Shown: positions 11,781-22,653 of the stretch, one piece after another
Layout: each line of letters starts with the position of its first letter
Numbering within the stretch: position 1 is the stretch's first letter
NCBI GenBank assembly: GCA_963854835.1
Contig: OY978529.1
Location: 32,732,055-32,796,054, forward strand
Source of the DNA: Megamerina dolium
Lineage: Eukaryota > Arthropoda > Insecta > Diptera > Megamerinidae
DNA: 64,000 nucleotides
Direction: 5' to 3'
Notes under the pieces: generated by a model
Database searches by the model: none
Told to the model about the DNA's origin: nothing
The model's input: the letters and a program-made list of their open reading frames with translations, nothing else
Position numbers and translations under genes: made by a program

Positions 11781-13335
11781 TGGAACAGATAATTGCTTAA
11801 TTCAATGTTCGTTACAATACGAATACATACGTTTGTCCATTTCTAATGTAAATTTCTTGTAATCTTTTTTCAGATATTTATATAAATCATCATTACGAAT
11901 AACGAATCATCATTACGAATCACGAATACGGCCACGAATATCAGTGAGTCAATGGGAAAAACATTAGACACACTAAATGTCACTTATCAAATTTTTTCGC
12001 GTGTATTTGATTATTACTTAAATTTAAACTTGAAAATCTTACAATAATGATAAATACCATAATAAATAGAGAAACATTTCTAAAGTAAAATAACACCCAG
12101 TATATGTAAAGCCTTATCGACTTATACTATGTTTATTAAGTTTAAATTCATATCCGTACACACACTTTCATATTAATAAAGCTATTCCTATATCAGTAAA
12201 TATGTTACAGTAAATCCAACAAAATTTGGCGCAGTTTACTTTTCATTAAACAAAACAAAAACAAACAAGGCTAAAATCTTGTTTTTCACCATGTCAAGAT
12301 TTTTCACGTTTTGAGTGATTAATTTTTTTTTTTTAACGTATTTGTAATTCACGAAAATGTTTTTCAATTTTTAGTCAGTTTTGAAGCAAAAATTCATATT
12401 ATTTTATGAACATTTCAAATCAAATGCAAATCTGTTTAAAATAAATTATTATTCATATTGATAACAAATTTCCCGACCACTTGAAAAATACTAAGCTTTC
12501 CCAAAACGGCAGGACTTATAAGAAGCATGGAGCACTTCATTGTGTATTTAGAATACCGAAAATATCGAAAAAATTTTAAACTTTACGATATTTTATTTAT
12601 ATATATTAAATGTTTCCCTCTGAGTGATCGTTGATTAAAATCTAGAAGTTTGGCAAATTAGTGACAACCATCACAACGTCCTCGATTGATGAATTGTGGT
12701 GCCGTTTTTAACGACATGGAGTAGTATTGTCTACGGTATTCAAAACTTTTTTAAATAGAAGAGTATTTTCTCAAGTACCGTAACCAATTTTATTCATAAA
12801 AATAACTTGGTGATGAAATATAACCTCAAATATAGTAGTATAGATTAAAAAACTCTAAAAAATCAAATGGAGTGTAGAAACTCGCAGGTCTTTATTACTT
12901 GTCGTTACGAGTTGGCCTTACGAGTAAGCCAACATCATAGTCAACATAACTAAAAAATTAGATTTTGTACACTTATTAATAAAACCATGTTTTTTAAAGG
13001 AATTTACATGATATTTGTTATTTTAATAAAATAAATGCAGTAATTGGAATTCTTCATATAATTTTCTGAATTTTTAACGACACACATTTAAATTGAGCAA
13101 GCTTTTGTTCATTGATCAATAATTGCCATTGGAATAACGAAGGACAATACTTTGTGGGAAGACAAATAAATATTTAGGCAAGTTACAAAAATTTGTAAAT
13201 ATTTTTCAAATAAAGCCCTTTCAACTTAGTATAGAAGAATTCGCTAAATTTCCTTTGTTTATTGAATGTTTATGGCATCAGAAGTTTTCACTGTAGTATT
13301 ATACTACATGTATCGTACGTATACATATCTATATA
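11781..13335. other. Intergenic region, no gene seen
   Basis: AT-rich sequence with a short direct repeat near 11885-11925 (CATCATTACGAAT twice). Nothing else supportable. Confidence 0.4.
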
Positions 13336-13914
13336 AAGGGTGATCCAATAAGAGCTTCCGGTAGTTTTTTTTTTTAATAAAACGCATTAAAATCAATTTA
13401 ATAATCAAAAAGTGTATTTGAGACGTAAGTTCGGTTTATGACATTTAATGTTTGAAAATAATTTATTTTAAATGTTGTGGCCAATTGGCTCTAACATGAT
13501 CCATTCTATGGGTGCAATTTTCGAGCACTCTTTCGAGCATTTAGACAGATATTCCGTTAAATACGCGTGTTATGATCGCTTCTAATGCAGGAATCGATTG
13601 TGGTTTATCGACATAAACAACTAATTTCACATAGGTCTATAAAAAGTAATCCAACTGCGTCAGATCACAAAATCTGAGCACCATAACCGCAACATAACAC
13701 CATATGAACACTATGAAATGGTCGAAGAGAATGAAGAACATTTCTCACTGCACACTGAATTTTCACAATTTGTAAACATTGTTCTGGCGTAAGTCTATTC
13801 ATGGTGAAATGTCAATGAATAATGAACACAAATGTCATATGAACATGACAGTTATAACACGTGAGATGTCTGAGAATCCCTATTGGAAAAAGTACCTCCT
13901 ATTGGATCACTCTA
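13336..13914 (-). mobile_element. Internally deleted Tc1/mariner element
   Basis: A 579-bp element is flanked by TA at 13334-13335 and 13915-13916, with inverted ends sharing GTGATCCAATA. On the minus strand it keeps only the two extremes of a transposase: an N-terminus starting MNRLTPEQCLQIVKIQCAV and a C-terminal block with NCTHRMDHVRANW and, shortly after, IIFKH. The catalytic core is gone. These ends resemble the transposase at 25476-26758. It is a deletion derivative that could once have been moved in trans, but the ends now differ at several positions. Confidence 0.75.
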
Positions 13915-14075
13915 TACACATATAACTATTATCCAGAACACTATTAATCGGTATTTCATATGATTAAAATGTAGCAATTATTAATGGCAGATGGTTAATA
14001 TGTAGTTTGACACAAGATTTTTGCTAGGAACGACATACATAATTTTATTCGCAATTTCTTCTCTGCAACATAATA

Positions 14076-15061
14076 ATGAGCCAATATCAGCGTTTCTTCT
14101 TCCTAATAACTGTAGTAATTAGTCAAAAAATATTAGAAATTCATATGGAACCGATTGTACAAACGGCCAATAACATCAATTCAACACCATATTGTCCCAT
14201 AAATGTTACATGGAAAGATGTCATTACGAAGCTAGATAATTTGCAGCAAAATAGGATAATCTATCAGGAACTTATTAGATTTAAATTGATAAACAAATGT
14301 TGTACCGGTTATCTAATGAATACATACCAAATATGCGAACCAATATGTATGAAACGATGTAAAAAGAATGAATATTGCACAGCACCAGAGGTATGTGCAT
14401 GTAAAATGGGTTATCGAAGATTTGCAAAAAATAATCGGTGTTTGCCAGAGTGTATTGAAAAATGTCCTGAAAATAGTTATTGTAAAGCACCAAATATATG
14501 TGAATGTATAATCGGTTATGTACCGACTACACAAGAGAATAAATTTGTTTGCAAATCTATATGTAATGATGCATACATTTGGAATGTCAACCGACAAAAA
14601 TGTGAGTCACGCTGTAAATGGGGTATCAGCTGGGATCAACAAACAAAATCGTGTGTTCAACGGTTAAGTGCACATGTAGAATTAGTAATCGAACAAAGGG
14701 ATCATCAATTCATGGCTTTTGCTAGCGCACAAAAACTACAATTAATTGCAAATGGCAATTCATCCGATACAGATGTTGAGCGTATAAACTTTGACATGCC
14801 GACATGGTTGAATTGGCTTAATATAACGATTACATTGAGTGTGATCACATTGTTATTTGCATTAATCTGTTTGGGACATTATTTGTGGAGCATCCACGCT
14901 CAACATGCACAAATTGTCATTCTCGATGGTAAGTTAATCAATCGATACTTGTGTAAAACCATTCTAACCCATTTTTTTTTTTCATTTTAAATTACTCTAC
15001 AGACAACAACAACAATTATAATTTTGATGAATTGGATCGCAGTCAAATTATGGTTTATTAG
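14076..15061 (+). CDS. NimC-type Nimrod transmembrane receptor (gene C), 2 exons
   Basis: Exons 14076-14928 and 15003-15061 join in phase 1 across a 74-bp intron (GATG|GTAAGT to CTCTACAG) to give 303 residues. The N-terminal 17 or so residues are a hydrophobic signal peptide. CCTGY at 75-79 is the Nimrod signature; NIM repeats follow at about 87-160 and then a degenerate Cys pair region (KCESRCKWGISW). The transmembrane helix is at about 247-270. The spliced tail ends DNNNNYNFDELDRSQIMVY; without splicing the frame would run into a T-rich intron and an implausible hydrophobic end. The architecture parallels gene A, but with a shorter stalk. The stop is 524 bp from the stop of the converging giant Nimrod gene. 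An AATAAA around 15255 could be the polyadenylation signal. Confidence 0.87.
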
Positions 15062-15585
15062 GAATCGGCTCGCTATTCCATTGTCATACAAAAAAGAACC
15101 TAAAATTATGATTATTATAAACAATTTTATATTAAAGTCAGTATATTATAAATCAGATAGAGTCCAAGATATAATAACACCGATTACTACATACTTTCAT
15201 GCTCTATTGGAATAAGTAACGATTTTTATATAATTTTTTTTTTTTGTTATGGGAAATAAAGTAAATTTTTGATTTTTCTTCTTTTATTCAGGAATAAAAG
15301 CGATTTACGATTTTTCTCTCTGAACAATAAGACTTATTTCTGTGCAAAAAAAAAAAACTATTACATAATTACAATTATAGTCCCTTTTCAAAGTTTTAAA
15401 ATATAAGCATTAAAACTTCCAATACATTTTTCATTACATTAAACTATGTAATACAAAAAATATTTTTTTAATGTATATAAAAATAAGCTACAGCAAAAGA
15501 GTTCATCTTAAATAAATCTTAAACAATAACAGAGTGGAAGAACAAACAAACAGCATTCTCCCTTCAATCCTTCCAAGAGAATTTC

Positions 15586-18500
15586 TTAGGGTACCCTTAT
15601 TATATCAGCTTTTTTAGAAAAATTTACCAAACCCAATTGATTCTCTGTAAAAAAAAAATGGAGGAAATTGTATTATGCATGTATTCGACAAGGTAAAGAA
15701 TGTACAAGATTTTCAGAATATTATTTTTTATTTCACATCATTTACCTCTTTTGTCCACATTGTAAGTACGAGCTCGCGCCAGACGACACATAAGTATTAA
15801 GATGATGCATGCCAAGGGTATTGAGATCGAAATCAAAATCCAAAGTAACTTAAATCTGGATTTCTTGAATGGCGAACCCAATTCGCTGCTGTAGATGAGA
15901 GCACATTCGTACTGATTGACAGGTTGATATCCCTCATAACATACACATTTATTTGGTGCATCACAATATCCATTCGTACAACTCTCGGTTATATTTAAAG
16001 GATTTATGCAGATAGGTAGACATAATTGCTTATTCTCATTAGCAACGTCTAGTGTGTATCCTTCAGCACATATACATTCATTCTTACGATTACAGGTACC
16101 GTTGTAACACGTATTGTGACAAATTTTTGCAATAAATACCGGCTTATTACTACTATCAATTTCTTCTAAATCCTCCTCACTGTTCTCTTCACTATTATCT
16201 TCCTCCTGTTCGCTCTGCTCCTCCTTCTCCTCCTCATCCTCTTCTTTGGAACCGTTAAGTTCCTCACTCTTATCGATTATATCGGAATCATAATTTACAT
16301 CAGATATTTCATTGGAGAAATCTTTAATAATTGTCTTCACTGAAGTTGTATCAAATCTGTTCCGGTATTTCTTTCCATCACGTAACTTTTGTAAATAATT
16401 TGTATTTGTTGTCGATTGCATACAGTCATCATTAATGCATTGAGACTTACAAATATTTTCAATATCAGTCTTGTGAAAACCTTCATTACACCCACATATT
16501 CCGGGCGATGAACAATAACCATTAATACATGCCATTTCGCAAATTGGACTACAAGAATTATTTCCACTTTTTTCATAGCCCAGAGAACAGTTGCATTCGC
16601 CAGGTGCAGTGCATACACCATTCGCACAACCATCTTCACAAATAGGTTCACATGTATTGTTATGAATTAATTTAAAATATCCTTTATTACATTCGCATAT
16701 GCCTGGTGAAATGCAAACACCATTCTTTGCGCAACCATCTTCACAGACTGGTTCGCAAATATTTGCTGTCAAGTTTTTTCTAAAACCTTCATTACATTCA
16801 CATAATTCTGGAGCAGCACAAACTCCATTCGGACAACCAGCTGAACAAACTGGATCACATGTATTGGAAGTTGAAGATTTAGAAAAGCCCGTATTGCATT
16901 CACAAACACCTGGGGAGGCACAAAATCCATTTGTACAATCATCTTCACATACTGGTTTACAAGTAGTCGGATCTGATTTGACAAATCCTTCATGGCATTC
17001 ACAAGTCTCTGGCGCAGCACAAAAACCATTTGTACAGCCCCGTTCACAGACTGGGTCACAAACATTTGAACTAGATTTTGTGTATCTCTTGTTGCATTCA
17101 CAGACACCAGGTGAGGCGCAAAAACCATTCTTACAACCATTTTCGCAAATTGGTTCACAGCTGTTTGGGCTTGATTTCCAAAATCCGTAATTGCATTCAC
17201 ACACTGCTGGAGAAGCGCAGAAACCATTTGTACAGCCCCCTTCACAAACTGGATCGCAGGTATGCGGATTTGATTTGGAAAAACCCACATTACATTCACA
17301 AACACCAGGCGAAATGCAAAATCCATTCACACATCCACTTTCGCAGATTGGGTCACACGTGTTGTGGTTTGTTTTCGAAAATCCTTCATTGCACTCACAT
17401 ATTCCGGGTGAAGTGCATACCCCATTCTTACATCCACCTTCACATACTGGATCACAGCTGTTTTGAGTTGCTATTGAAAAGCCTTCATTGCATACGCACG
17501 TCGCTGGAGAAGCACAAAAACCATTCCTACATCCGCCATCGCAGATAGGTTCACACACATTTGGATTAGATTTAGAAAACCCTTCGTTGCATTCACAAAC
17601 ACCAGGCGATGCACAAAATCCATTCTTACACCCACCTTCGCAGATTGGGTCACAGCTGTTCGGAGTGGCTTTTGAAAAACCTGTATTGCATTCACATATT
17701 CCCGGTGAGATGCAAAATCCATTCATACAGCCGCCTTCGCAAATTGGTTCACAGGTATTTGAATCAGATTTCGAAAATCCGCTGTTGCATTCACACACAC
17801 CTGGCGAGGCGCAAAAGCCATTTGTACATCCACCTTCGCAGATTGGTTCGCAGGAATTTTGACCAGATTTCGAAAATCCTTTGTTGCATTCACAAATTCC
17901 TGGCGAGGAGCAAAAACCATTCGTACACCCGCCTTCACAAACTGGATCACATATATTGGGAGTTGATTTCGAAAACCCTTCGTTACAAGCACAAATTCCA
18001 GGCGAATCACAGAAGCCGTTCAAACAGCCGCCTTCGCAAATTGGTTCACAAGCATTGGGACTAGATGTCGAAAATCCACTGTTGCATTCACAAACACCAG
18101 GCGATGCGCAAAATCCATTCTTACACCCACCTTCGCAGATTGGCTCACAGCTGTATGGGATTACTTTTGAAAAGCCCGTATTGCATTCACAAATTCCCGG
18201 TGAGGCGCAAAATCCATTCGTACAACCACCTTCGCATATTGGTTCACAGGTATTTGGATCCAATTTCGAAAATCCTCTGTTGCATTCACAAACACCAGGC
18301 GAAGCGCAAAAACCATTTGTACAGCCACCTTCACAAACTGGATCACAAATATTTGGGCTGGATTTAGAATATCCCCTGTTGCACTCGCAAACAGCTGGTG
18401 CAGCACAAACTCCATTCGTACACCCATCTTCACAAACTGGATCGCATACATTGGGTGTAGTTTTCGAAAACCCTTTGTTACAAGCACAAATTCCAGGCGA

Positions 18501-20065
18501 AGCACAGAAGCCATTCAAGCAGCCGCCTTCGCAAATCGGATCACAAGCATTGGGACTAGATTTCGAAAATCCCTTATTACATTCGCAAACACCTGGTGCT
18601 GCGCAAAACCCATTCGAACAGCCACCTTCACAAACGGGTTCACAAGCATTGGGATTAGATTTCGAAAATCCTTCGTTGCAAGCACAAATTCCGGGAGAAT
18701 TACAGAAGCCATTCAAGCAGCCGCCTTCACAAACGGGTTCACAAGCATTGGGACTAGATTTCGAAAATCCTTTATTACATTCGCATACACCTGGTGCAGC
18801 ACAAAATCCATTTGAACATTCATTTTCGCAAATCGGATCACACGCATTTGGGGTAGATTTCGAAAAACCCTTTTTGCACTCACATACACCTGGCGCAGCA
18901 CAAAATCCATTCGAACAACCACCTTCACAAATTGGATCACAAGTGTTTGGACCAGATTTTGAATATCCCTTGTCGCATTCACATACTCCAGGAGCAATGC
19001 AAAATCCATGGTCGCAGCCATTCGGACATACAGGAACGCAGCTAACTGGTGTATCCATTATATATCCAGGGAGGCATTCGCATACACCGGGTCGTGCACA
19101 GAGACCATTCCTGCAGCCATCTTCGCAATGGGGTATACAAGATTTTTCATCAGATCTCTGATAACCTTTTATGCATTCACAAACATTTGGTGCTCGACAT
19201 ATGCCATTTACACAACCATTTGTACAAATTGGCTCACACAATCCAGCTCCATCTAGCTGATAACCCATATTACAAACACAAACATCAGGCTTAATGCATT
19301 TGCCATTTTGACAGCCACTCAAGCAGATTGGCTCACATTTCCCAGACGCTGACATCGAATAACCTTTAGAGCAAGTGCAAACATTTGGTGCTGAACAGAA
19401 ACCAAATTCACAGGTTTGCGTACAAATCGGATCACATTTCTGTGTGGTCGGATTAAGCGAATATCCTGCGTTGCAAGCACACTTATTCGGTGCTACACAG
19501 TTACCATTCGGACAACCAGTACTGCAGATCGGTTTACACTGACCGCTATCATCGAGTTGATAATTTGAAAAGCACGAGCATTTACCGGGCGCACTACAGA
19601 AACCATGCTCACATGGTCCACACTCGGGCACGCATCTGTGTGAAAAAATGTGAACAATATTTAGTAGGACATATTTTTGATATCTCCACAAGCACCTACC
19701 GAAATTGATTGAACGGCTTGTAGCCAGGCAGACAGGCACATTTATTGGGCGATATACATTTACCATTTACACAAGCCTCTTCGCAATCAGGCAAACATTT
19801 GTTTTTAAATTTTTTGTAACCGGGACAGCAAAACTTGATCTCCTTACGTTCATATATGGTCTATACGCATATGTGGTGAAGAAGTGTGAATGAAGTTTCG
19901 GTCTACGATTAAGTTCAAATATTTTATACTTACCACCCACTTCATTTTGCCATCGTTTTTATCTTTCTGATAGACCTTCTTCGGTCGGACAGTACTTTTG
20001 GAGCAGATCTGTGCTGCCACACTCGTCACTAGTATTAAGGAAATTGTTATTCGAAGGATTAACAT
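15586..20065 (-). CDS. Giant NIM-repeat phagocytosis receptor (NimC1/eater-like, gene D), 4 exons
   Basis: Exons 20065-19934, 19860-19700, 19635-15746 and 15644-15586 give 1413 residues. Exon 1 encodes a signal peptide (1-18). Exon 2 carries CCPGY at 55-59 and the first NIM repeat. Exon 3 carries an uninterrupted run to about 33 NIM repeats of about 33 residues (C-x-P-x-C, NGFC, SPG, CECN, GFSKS), an acidic Glu-rich spacer, two further repeats and a transmembrane helix at about 1361-1381. Exon 4 replaces a TGA just past the donor (15738) with a tail ending ADIIRVP; its acceptor TTTTTACAG is good and the phase-1 junction matches genes A and C. All splice phases close. Drosophila NimC1 has about 10 NIM repeats and Eater about 30; both mediate bacterial binding by hemocytes. 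The size resembles Eater, while the cluster position and CCxGY suggest NimC1. Confidence 0.88.
16440..19620 (-). repeat. Tandem array of NIM-encoding units, period about 99 bp
   Basis: Within exon 3 of the giant Nimrod gene, units of 33-35 codons follow head to tail. The central units are strongly homogenised: many share the phrases CEGGC, NGFCASPG and NEGFSKS, while the first six and last four are divergent. The period and content explain the long open frames on the opposite strand here, which are not genes. Confidence 0.9.
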
Positions 20066-20324
20066 TTTTGTTTACTCCAAATTTCGATCGATATATTAGA
20101 TTTTATTTATATTTAACTTCGTTTGAAAATATGACTACATCCAATGCGACTTAGTTTTAATGTTCAACTGACTAAATGATTAGTGACTGAATCATTGTCC
20201 CGATTTCTAATTTCTCAAATGTGCAAAAAACTTCAGCTAAGTGCGAATAAATGCTGTGATCGTATGAATGTAGTGGTTTATTTATATTTTGTTTCCGCTC
20301 CTGATACTCGCTGAGTTTTGAAGT

Positions 20325-20968
20325 CTTATCACAATTTTTTGCGTACGCAGACGTATGAGCACTATACGGTCAGGGGTGATGGAAGGATGAGAAATGGCGG
20401 TGAATCGGGTTGTGAGTAATGTAGGTTTGATGACTGAATGAATGCTGACGTTGTTGTTGTTGTTTTTTAGACTTATTACAGAAGAAACTTCAATAAATAT
20501 GTAGTAGCATGGCACCGAATAATTTTCCGAATTAACGTTCGCCTTCTTGGGAAGATTTATGCAATGTGCAATAAAATTACTCAATGCCTACACTGTAGTC
20601 GTAAGTATTCAAAACAAAGGAATTATTTTATAAATAGATTTGCTTCCATTTTTTGGTTTATTTTTATTCGCGCATAGCAGCAAAAATCTCAAAAAAAAAA
20701 GTCCTCATACATATCTTCTCATACCATACTCCAGGCTTGATGGCTTGATGGCGATACTATTTATAATTTTTCTATATTTGCAAAACTTTATCTTTATAGA
20801 ATAAAGTGCAAGCCGGCATATTTTCTTTTTTATGCTCGCACGCATTTACATCCACATAACGTGCATATCATCGCAATCGCTTCAAGCCGTAGTTGGTCAT
20901 GGTTCAGATATACGTTAGCATTCCTTACACATTCATAAACAACTTACTCCCATTATGGAGCCTTATCA
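20325..20968 (-). promoter_or_regulatory. Possible GATA-factor sites upstream of the giant Nimrod gene
   Basis: Upstream of the ATG at 20065 are WGATAR matches read on the minus strand: TGATAAG at 20325-20331, AGATAA at 20788-20793 and TGATAA at 20963-20968. GATA (Serpent) sites drive the hemocyte enhancer of Drosophila eater. Such short motifs are frequent in AT-rich DNA, so this is only suggestive. Confidence 0.2.
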
Positions 20969-22640
20969 CAATGTATTGATCCCGTAAATAAGTACGACAA
21001 TAGAAACTTTTTTTTAGTATAAAAAGCTTTTATATACGCAAGATAGTCATTTATTATTTTGTGATAATTATAAGCACCGATGGCGCCAATCATCATTCAA
21101 TCCGATCAATCAAGCAACACGAAAATGAGATTGGCTCGCTCTACAATAGAAAAATTTCCATTAAGTTCATAAACCCAAGACGTAGTATTATATTTAGTAT
21201 ATTTTAGTACGTAAACAAATTATTGGTATGAGAGTCTACTAAAAATGAGACAATATTTAAAGAGATCTGTAAATATACGCCGATCGCGAACGGCAGAACT
21301 CTTGTAGAATAACTTTTCCTGAACTTTGACACAGAGCTCTTTTCAAAATGTAAGAATTTAATTGCTTCCCGGGTGGGATCCGATTGAAAGGATAAGGTTT
21401 TGTTTTTCTGAAAATAATACAAAGTTGTATCGCAACTATATACTTTGTACGGTAAAATTACACATTTTGATCGCTCTAAGAGGACATCGACAAAAGCAAC
21501 AGATTTTAATGCAAGCTCCCAAAAAGAACCATGGATCCAAGGAAATCATTTAAAAAATCTTGAGATTAGACACAATTACAAATCAAATTAAATTATTACC
21601 CTTTAAGTGTTTCGAAACTGAGAACCAAATGCATCAATAATCGAACAGTAAACTTGTCATGATTTGGTATGCTTGATTTTTGTCTGAAATAAACTTAGAC
21701 ATGAACTTTGGGGTTTCTGAAAGATTAAGTTACCGAGTGGGCAAAATCATATTTTCGCAAAGACTCTATTTACATGTAGAATGATATTGCAATCCACTCT
21801 ACAAATAATGTTAACGGTTAATTTCAGAGAAAATAATATAGAAACTCTCTACTGGCCATCTAGAGGTGCCGACATAAACACAACTAATAATTTCCTACTG
21901 AGTACTTAGATACATATGTACTTATATCAGCCCAAGCATATGAAATATATGCATACATCCATATACAATATAAAAAATAATTACAAATGTGTCATAGCAC
22001 TTACTTGATTTATAATAAATAATAACAGAACATACATAAACAATATATTACATGATCATATATGTATTTCACAAATAAAGTTCTTACATACTTTTGCACT
22101 TACATATGCATAATCATAAATAACCTTGACATTGAAAGGGAAGTATTACTTTTATGTTTATTTTCTTAGGTGCATTTGTACCAATATACGTAATACATAT
22201 GTAGGTATATCATAATCATTGATAATGATTCATACTATTGTATAATATGAACTGTGCGAAGAAAGAATATTACTCAAAATAAATAATATGTACATTAAAT
22301 AATATCTTTGTTACTTATTTCATTGCAAATTATGTGGATTAAATTAATTGAAAGAAGAATTAACAACACTTTAATTAATTTATTATATTAATTATTTCTA
22401 TACTTAATTTCATTTATATTTATATTATATTTATGTTATATATTTAACATAAATGAAATGCTTCAAGATTATTAATACATAAAATCATATTACTGAATAT
22501 ATAATTCCAGGAGAAATCCGAAAAATTATAAATTTGTAGATGTACATTCCAAACTAAATACGTGTGATAAAAGTTTACATAGCGACACTAGCGTGCTGTC
22601 GCAGCTTAGTTACATTATCATTATCTTATTTAATAATTAT
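20969..22640. other. AT-rich intergenic region
   Basis: No gene recognised. It contains a decayed SINE piece (21282-21420), annotated separately. The remainder is low-complexity AT-rich sequence with many short ATATGTA-type runs. Confidence 0.45.
21282..21420 (-). mobile_element. Decayed SINE fragment
   Basis: Weak but colinear match to the SINE body in reverse: CGAACGGCAGAACTCTTGT, then the ACTTTGACACAGAG block, then TTAATTGCTTCCCGGGTGGG corresponding to the conserved GCCAATTGCTTGCCGACAGG region. Heavily mutated, with no head or hairpin. Confidence 0.55.
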
Positions 22641-22653
22641 CATTAATTAATTA

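Noticed and set aside
16337..19021. Alternative minus-strand frames within the NIM array
   Set aside because: Out-of-frame shadows of the true exon with the same 33-codon period.
16699..19161. Long open frames on the plus strand, up to 426 codons, opposite the giant Nimrod gene
   Set aside because: They repeat with the NIM period and arise from the codon pattern of the repeats on the other strand; no start context, signal peptide or known domain.
16440..19620. CRISPR-like appearance of regular repeats
   Set aside because: Eukaryotic coding exon; units are about 99 bp, diverged and without spacers.
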